Below are positions 59,307 to 64,000 of a stretch of DNA of 64,000 nucleotides, in pieces. The notes beneath the pieces are model-generated. The model was not told the DNA's origin. It ran no database searches and saw only the letters and a list, made by a program, of their open reading frames with translations. Position 1 is the stretch's first letter; every line of letters starts with the position of its first letter. Location: the NCBI RefSeq assembly GCF_900099895.1, contig NZ_FNDY01000006.1, positions 62,001 through 126,000 on the forward strand. The letters are read 5' to 3'. Source of the stretch: Paenibacillus naphthalenovorans. GTDB taxonomy: Bacteria; Bacillota; Bacilli; Paenibacillales; NBRC-103111. Made by a program: the position numbers and the translations under genes.

Positions 59307-60418
59307 TGGAAAGTGAAGCAGCTTTAGGAATCGAATCCATAGACACCCCGGCGCTGGTCGTGGATTTGGACATCATGGAAAGAAATATGAAGCGGATGGC
59401 TTTAAGAGCGGAGGAAGCGGGAGTGCGTCTTCGGCCGCATGTAAAAACCCATAAAAGCCCCTGGATCGCCTTGAAGCAGCTGCAGTATGGAGCGTTCGGC
59501 ATTACCGTGGCCAAAATCGGGGAGGCCGAAGTGATGCGAAAGCACGGGATTACCGACATTCTGATCGCCTATCCGATCGTCGGAGAGCAGAAGCTTCGGC
59601 GGCTGGAGAAGCTGGCCGCTCATGCCGAGGTAACCGTAGCTTTGGACAGCGTGGAAGCGGCGCGCGGGATTTCCGAGGTTGGCCGCCGGCTCGGCAAAAC
59701 CATGTCCTTATACATTGATGTGGATACGGGGCTGCAGCGCTGCGGAAGACAGCCGGGGGAAGAAACGCTTCAGCTCGCCGGGGATATCGCCAAGCTGCCG
59801 TTTGTTCGCATAACCGGGCTAATGACCCATGCGGGCCACTCCTACAAGGCGGATTCTCAGGAAGAACGGATTCGCATCAGCCGACTGGAAGGAGCGCTGC
59901 TGGCGGAAACCAAACGGCTAATTGAGGAAAAGCTCGGGCTGGATATTCCGGAGATCAGCGTGGGTTCGACGCCGACATCGTTTCACTGCAAGGAGGTTGA
60001 AGGCATTACAGAAATCAGGCCGGGCACCTACGTTTTCAACGACGCGACGATGGTCTCGCTAGGGCTCGCCGGGATTGTCGATTGCGCCTTGACGATCCAT
60101 ACAACGGTAGTCAGCAGACCTTCGGAAGACCGTGCGGTCATCGATGCGGGCTCCAAAACCCTCTCCTCGGATAAAGGGGCTTATACGGAGGGATACGGAT
60201 GCATTCGTTCGGCTCCGCAAGTCCGGATTGACCGGCTTTCCGAGGAACATGGGGTCATGCTTACTGCACATGATTTTCCTGTCTCCATTGGCGGCCGTCT
60301 GGAGATCATTCCCAACCATGTTTGCCCGACGGTAAACCTGGCGGATGAATTGATCGGTATCCGAAACGGAAAGGTGGAAACCGTGATTCCGGTTGAAGCA
60401 AGGGGAAAAAACAAATGA
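59306..60418 (+). CDS. PLP enzyme of the D-threonine aldolase / D-serine dehydratase fold
   Basis: A 370-residue fold-type III PLP enzyme with an alanine-racemase-like barrel and a C-terminal metal-binding domain. The PLP Lys is Lys47 in RPHVKTHKSP. Near the end, IPNHVCPTVNL provides a His338-x-Cys340 pair. In eukaryotic D-serine dehydratase the zinc is held by His and Cys, while in the characterised D-threonine aldolases the metal is held by His and Asp; on that basis dehydration of a D-hydroxy amino acid is more likely than aldol cleavage. The TGA of malG overlaps ATG 59306; TTG 59303 is a possible alternative. Confidence 0.85.
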   Translation: MESEAALGIESIDTPALVVDLDIMERNMKRMALRAEEAGVRLRPHVKTHKSPWIALKQLQYGAFGITVAKIGEAEVMRKHGITDILIAYPIVGEQKLRRLEKLAAHAEVTVALDSVEAARGISEVGRRLGKTMSLYIDVDTGLQRCGRQPGEETLQLAGDIAKLPFVRITGLMTHAGHSYKADSQEERIRISRLEGALLAETKRLIEEKLGLDIPEISVGSTPTSFHCKEVEGITEIRPGTYVFNDATMVSLGLAGIVDCALTIHTTVVSRPSEDRAVIDAGSKTLSSDKGAYTEGYGCIRSAPQVRIDRLSEEHGVMLTAHDFPVSIGGRLEIIPNHVCPTVNLADELIGIRNGKVETVIPVEARGKNK

Positions 60419-61491
60419 GGGAAGCCCATTACGGATGCCGCATCGATCCTTACGGGACCTACAAAGGCATGAGAACGCTGGTGCTGCAGAACGAATTGAT
60501 CCGGATGTCGATATTGCTCGATAAGGGATCGGACATTTTCGAATTATTGTATAAGCCCAAGGATGTCGATTTCATGTGGCGATCCCCGATCGGGCTGAGG
60601 CATCCGCCTATCCCCGCTTCCATGCAGAATCCCCAGGGCATTTTTACGGATTATTATCACGGAGGCTGGCAGGAGCTGTTTCCTTCGGCCAGCGGACCTT
60701 CCTATTACCAGGGCGCCCATCTTGGCTTTCATGGCGAGGTGGCGACATGTCCGTGGGAGTTTGCCGTTCTCGTCGACGAGCCGGAGGCAGTAGAGGTGCT
60801 TCTCACGACCAAAACATTAAGAACGCCCTTTATTCTGGAGAAAAGAATCCGCCTGGAAGCGGGCCGGCCGGTCATCCAATTTCGTGAGACGATCCATAAT
60901 TACGGCAGGACGGAGCTTGACTTCATGTGGGGTCATCATCCCAGCTATGGAGCTCCTTTCTTAAGCGAGGACTGCATTCTCGAGCTTCCGGATTGCACGA
61001 TTATTACCTCGGACAAAGCGGAGCCATCAAACCGCCTGCCGCACGGCAACCGCTTTGACTGGCCGTACGCTGTCGATGTACATGGAAAACCGGCGGATTT
61101 GCGTAAAATTGGAGGCATCGGCGCCGAAACTACGGATATGTTTTATGCGACGGCCTATAAGGAGGGCTGGTATGCCCTGACCAACCGCCGCATGAATCTG
61201 GGCATAGGGATGGCGTGGCCTGTGGACGATTTTCCCCATCTGTGGATTTGGCAGGAGTTTGGCGGAACGAAGGGCTATCCGTGGTACGGTAACGCTTATA
61301 CGGTCGTCATCGAACCTTTCACCAGCCGTCCGTCGATCGGGGAAGACGGCCTTAATGAAGCGATCCGCAACGGAACGGCGAAGAAAATACGCGCAGGGGA
61401 TAAGATCAGCAAGGAATTAAAGGTTGTTATCTATGAAACCGACAGAGGCGTGGAGAAAATCTTACCGACAGGCGAGGTGATCGAACGGTGA
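60415..61491 (+). CDS. Aldose 1-epimerase-like protein (DUF4432 family)
   Basis: A 358-residue protein with the beta-sandwich sequence pattern of galactose mutarotase relatives: an N-terminal GMRTLVLQNELIRMSILLDK, YYHGGWQELFPS, LGFHGEVATCPWE with a candidate catalytic His, FMWGHHPSYGAPFL with a His pair, and a C-terminal TVVIEPFTS. The start overlaps the previous stop (ATGA). It has no signal peptide. It would interconvert sugar anomers or act on a related carbohydrate, which suggests the substrate of this module contains a sugar. The family has few characterised members. Confidence 0.8.
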   Translation: MREAHYGCRIDPYGTYKGMRTLVLQNELIRMSILLDKGSDIFELLYKPKDVDFMWRSPIGLRHPPIPASMQNPQGIFTDYYHGGWQELFPSASGPSYYQGAHLGFHGEVATCPWEFAVLVDEPEAVEVLLTTKTLRTPFILEKRIRLEAGRPVIQFRETIHNYGRTELDFMWGHHPSYGAPFLSEDCILELPDCTIITSDKAEPSNRLPHGNRFDWPYAVDVHGKPADLRKIGGIGAETTDMFYATAYKEGWYALTNRRMNLGIGMAWPVDDFPHLWIWQEFGGTKGYPWYGNAYTVVIEPFTSRPSIGEDGLNEAIRNGTAKKIRAGDKISKELKVVIYETDRGVEKILPTGEVIER

Positions 61492-62828
61492 AAGCGGGCT
61501 GCTGCAAGATCGATATCACGCCGCAAACCGGTACTCCTATCGGCGGAAACATTCGTCAGGATAACCGGTCCAAGGGCGTACATGATCCTTTATATGCCAA
61601 TTTCCTGTATTTGAACGACGGAAGGCATGCTTTGTTGTTCATCGGACTGGATTTGATCGGCATTTTCGCATCGTTCGGAAGGCTTATTAAGGAAGGCATC
61701 CGCGAAAGAACGGGAATCCTGCCCGAGAGCATCATCCTGTTCGCCACACATACCCATTCCGGGCCTGATGTGATGGAAGCCTTCAAGGACGAATACGATC
61801 CGCTCGTCATCTCGTATATTGAAGAACTGACCCGCAAAGTGATCGAAGGGGCCGTCCTATGCACGGACAACGTCTGGGAAGCGGCGGTCGGTATCGGCAA
61901 AGGATATGAAGACGCGCTTAGCTTTAACCGGCGCATCATGATGCAGGACGGAACGCTGCGCATGAACTGGGAAGGGCTGGATCCCTCCCAGGTGAAATCT
62001 GCGGCCGGGCCGATCGACCCGGATGTATTCGTGATTTCGGTTGCGGACGAACGGCGGGCCATCCGCTCGATCTTGGTTCATTTTACGCTTCATACCGCTG
62101 TACTGGTCGGTAAGGATGGGTTGATATCGAGGGACTATGTGCACAGCTTGACCGAACGCTTGGAGCACCGGTTCGGCCGGGATACGGTTGTGCTCTTTGC
62201 GAACGGCGCCGAAGGGGATATCAATCATATCGATATATCCAATCCGGGGCAGGCGCGCGATTTTGGGGAGGCGGAGCGCATCGGAAGCCGGTTGGCGGGT
62301 CGGGTGCTCGATGTTCTGCCGACATTGAAGTATTCGGCTGCGCTCCGGTTGAAAAGCGTTTCGAAACCGGTTTTACTCCCGAGAAGAAGGATTACGGAGG
62401 AACAGGTCCGGCACGCCCTGCAGCTTCTGGAAAATGCAGGATGGAGCATTCCCTCTCTGCTTGACGGCGTGCCGGATGAAGCTTATGCCAAAGAAATATT
62501 GATCCTCAGTCAACATAAAGCCGAGTTTCTGCAAACGGAGCTTCAAGCGGTTCAAATCGGAGACCATGCGCTGCTGAGCCTGCCGTGCGAGCTTTTTGCA
62601 GAACTGGGTCTGGCTATAAAAGAACGGTCCCCTTATCTCTATACCCTGATTGTGGGGATGGCGAACGATTATATAGGATATGTGCCTACGGAACGCGCTT
62701 TTGAAGAAGGAGGATATGAAATCAAAACCGCAAGAACCAGTCAGCTCACGCCGCAGGCCGGAGAGCTGATCGTTCGGGAGTCCATCGGCCTGTTAAACGG
62801 ACTTAAAGGGGGTGAGAGCATCCCGTAA
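61488..62828 (+). CDS. Neutral/alkaline ceramidase-family hydrolase, cytoplasmic
   Basis: A 446-residue protein matching the N-terminal domain of neutral ceramidases. AGCCKIDITPQTGTPIGG opens it and LFATHTHSGPDV carries the zinc-binding His residues; HFTLHTAVL and ANGAEGDIN are also family motifs. True ceramidases are secreted and have an additional C-terminal domain; this protein has no signal peptide and is shorter. It may therefore hydrolyse an amide or ester in a small polar molecule rather than a lipid. The GTG start overlaps the preceding stop (GTGA). Confidence 0.85.
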   Translation: MKAGCCKIDITPQTGTPIGGNIRQDNRSKGVHDPLYANFLYLNDGRHALLFIGLDLIGIFASFGRLIKEGIRERTGILPESIILFATHTHSGPDVMEAFKDEYDPLVISYIEELTRKVIEGAVLCTDNVWEAAVGIGKGYEDALSFNRRIMMQDGTLRMNWEGLDPSQVKSAAGPIDPDVFVISVADERRAIRSILVHFTLHTAVLVGKDGLISRDYVHSLTERLEHRFGRDTVVLFANGAEGDINHIDISNPGQARDFGEAERIGSRLAGRVLDVLPTLKYSAALRLKSVSKPVLLPRRRITEEQVRHALQLLENAGWSIPSLLDGVPDEAYAKEILILSQHKAEFLQTELQAVQIGDHALLSLPCELFAELGLAIKERSPYLYTLIVGMANDYIGYVPTERAFEEGGYEIKTARTSQLTPQAGELIVRESIGLLNGLKGGESIP

Positions 62829-62890
62829 CGGACCCATCGTGCTCTTGCAGACGCTTGCTTCACAAATAGTAACTTTTGGAGGGATTCAAA

Positions 62891-64000
62891 GTGAACAACA
62901 GGAATTCATTAAAACGGGCGCCGGTATTCTTAACGTTGTTATTACTGATGTCCTCTCTATTGGGAGCATGTACCGGGGGCAATTCGACAGACGGAAGCCC
63001 GCCACCCTCTCCGGGCCCATCTTCTTCCGGCGGCGGCAGCGGGGAGAAAAAAGAAATCACCTTCATCGCCGCTCAATACAGCAATGCGACCGAGCCTTTT
63101 CTCAGAAAGGTTGTCAGTGCATTTGAACAAGCGAATCAGGATATCAAAGTGAACCTGCAGGTTGTCGGTTGGGACGTTCTGGAGCAAAAAATAAATACGA
63201 TGGTGAGCACCCAACAGACGCCGGACATTTTGAACTTGAACCATTATGCTGCATTTGCCGCTGATGATCTTCTTCTTCCGTTGGACGAAGTGATTTCTCC
63301 AAACCTGAAAAGCAAATTTTACGAGTCGTTTTACAAAGCGGGTGAGCTGGACGGCAAAAGCTACGGCCTTCCGCTTCTCGCATCGATCCGCGGTCTGTAC
63401 TATAACAAAGATCTCTTTGAACAAGCAGGCATTAAAGAGCCCCCGGCAACATGGGATGAACTGAGGCAAACGGCCAAAGCCATTAAAGAACAAACGGGAG
63501 TCGACGGCTTCGGCGTACCGATGACGACCTTCGAAGGGCAAGCCTACTTCTCCTATTTCATTTGGGGGAATGGAGGAGATTGGAAAAAGGGCGATCAATG
63601 GGTGCTGAACTCTCCGGAAAACGTGGAGGGACTGCAGTATTTGACCAACCTTGTACGTAATGACAAAGTGACCAACCCCGAGCCGACCGCCATCAACCGG
63701 GATGAGCTGCAAAAGGTGTTCGGAGCCGGGAAGGTCGGGATGATGATTACGGCCAACTTCCTGCCGACCATTCTGAAGGCGGATGCGCCGAACCTGAAAT
63801 ACGGAGTGGCGCCGATTCCGGTCAATGCAGGCAAACAGCCTTTCAACCTGGGGGTACAGGATTTCCTGATGGTGTTCAAGTCGACCAAAAACAAGGAGGC
63901 CGTCGGCAAATTCCTCGAATTCCTCTATGAGGATCAACGTTACGAAGAGTTCATGAAAAATGAAGGTATGCTGCCTGCGACAAAGAGTGTCGGGGAAAGT
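62891..64000 (+). CDS. ABC transporter substrate-binding lipoprotein, partial
   Basis: The first 370 codons of a family 1 extracellular solute-binding protein, continuing past the window end. Lipobox LGAC lies at about residue 27, followed by a Ser/Gly/Pro linker, then EITFIAAQYSNATEPFLRKV and GLYYNKDLFEQAGI with PPATWDELRQTAKAI, which are hallmarks of sugar-binding proteins of the MalE/UgpB group. GTG 62891 follows GGAGG by 8 bases. It is probably the receptor for the MalF/MalG-type permeases at 57535-59306, from which it is separated by three enzyme genes. Confidence 0.92.
   Translation, partial: MNNRNSLKRAPVFLTLLLLMSSLLGACTGGNSTDGSPPPSPGPSSSGGGSGEKKEITFIAAQYSNATEPFLRKVVSAFEQANQDIKVNLQVVGWDVLEQKINTMVSTQQTPDILNLNHYAAFAADDLLLPLDEVISPNLKSKFYESFYKAGELDGKSYGLPLLASIRGLYYNKDLFEQAGIKEPPATWDELRQTAKAIKEQTGVDGFGVPMTTFEGQAYFSYFIWGNGGDWKKGDQWVLNSPENVEGLQYLTNLVRNDKVTNPEPTAINRDELQKVFGAGKVGMMITANFLPTILKADAPNLKYGVAPIPVNAGKQPFNLGVQDFLMVFKSTKNKEAVGKFLEFLYEDQRYEEFMKNEGMLPATKSVGES

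Noticed and set aside
57535-62828. Missing ABC ATPase interpreted as a broken transporter
   Set aside because: MalF/MalG-type importers of Bacillota commonly share an MsmX-type ATPase encoded elsewhere, so absence is normal.

Overview
The window looks like a catabolic region from a moderate-GC Bacillota, most likely a Paenibacillaceae member. This is inferred from strong AGGAGG-type ribosome binding sites, frequent GTG and TTG starts, lipoproteins with short lipoboxes, a surface protein ending in three SLH domains, a YesM/YesN-like histidine kinase and AraC-type response regulator pair, and a sugar ABC importer with no ATPase of its own. I saw no rRNA, tRNA, CRISPR array, insertion sequence or phage gene. 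Almost every gene belongs to one of seven uptake-and-degradation modules, most with their own regulator.

Module 1 (1-6.9 kb): the end of an SDR gene, a convergent FadR-type GntR repressor, then an operon of a split UxaA-like dehydratase, a TctC-TctB-TctA tricarboxylate-type transporter and a LarA-like protein that probably uses the nickel-pincer cofactor. Module 2 (6.9-13.5 kb): CaiB-type CoA-transferase, an enoyl-CoA hydratase-like protein, a hotdog thioesterase, a second TctC-TctB-TctA transporter and a GntR/FCD regulator. From 13.6 to 20.4 kb lies a pair with a 4-nt overlap: an 1866-residue secreted protein with lamin-tail, calcineurin-like phosphoesterase and SLH domains, and a HupE/UreJ-like membrane protein.

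Module 3 (20.4-27.6 kb): GntR/FCD regulator, FGGY kinase with a disturbed start, 2-hydroxyacid dehydrogenase, TRAP transporter DctP-DctQ-DctM, SDR. Module 4 (27.6-35.1 kb, more AT-rich at its start): GntR/FCD regulator with repeated candidate operators, a second TRAP transporter, a zinc alcohol dehydrogenase, an SDR and a mannonate-dehydratase-like enolase-superfamily enzyme, suggesting sugar-acid catabolism. Module 5 (35.1-45.7 kb): response regulator, membrane-anchored sugar-binding protein and histidine kinase, then a ribose-type ABC importer, a Gfo/Idh/MocA oxidoreductase, a zinc dehydrogenase and an SMP-30/gluconolactonase.

Module 6 (45.7-53.8 kb, minus strand) is a coherent acetoin/2,3-butanediol set: E1 alpha, E1 beta, E2, E3, a butanediol-dehydrogenase-like enzyme and an AcoR-like sigma-54 activator, with a good sigma-54 promoter and an upstream inverted repeat ahead of E1 alpha. 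A TerC-family gene follows. Module 7 (54.9-64.0 kb, cut by the window end): SDR, M20 hydrolase, RidA, two MalF/MalG-type permeases, a D-threonine-aldolase/D-serine-dehydratase-fold PLP enzyme, an aldose-epimerase-like protein, a neutral-ceramidase-family hydrolase and the substrate-binding lipoprotein. The least familiar gene sets are modules 1 and 7 and the phosphoesterase-SLH/HupE pair. All substrate assignments are inferences from family and context.
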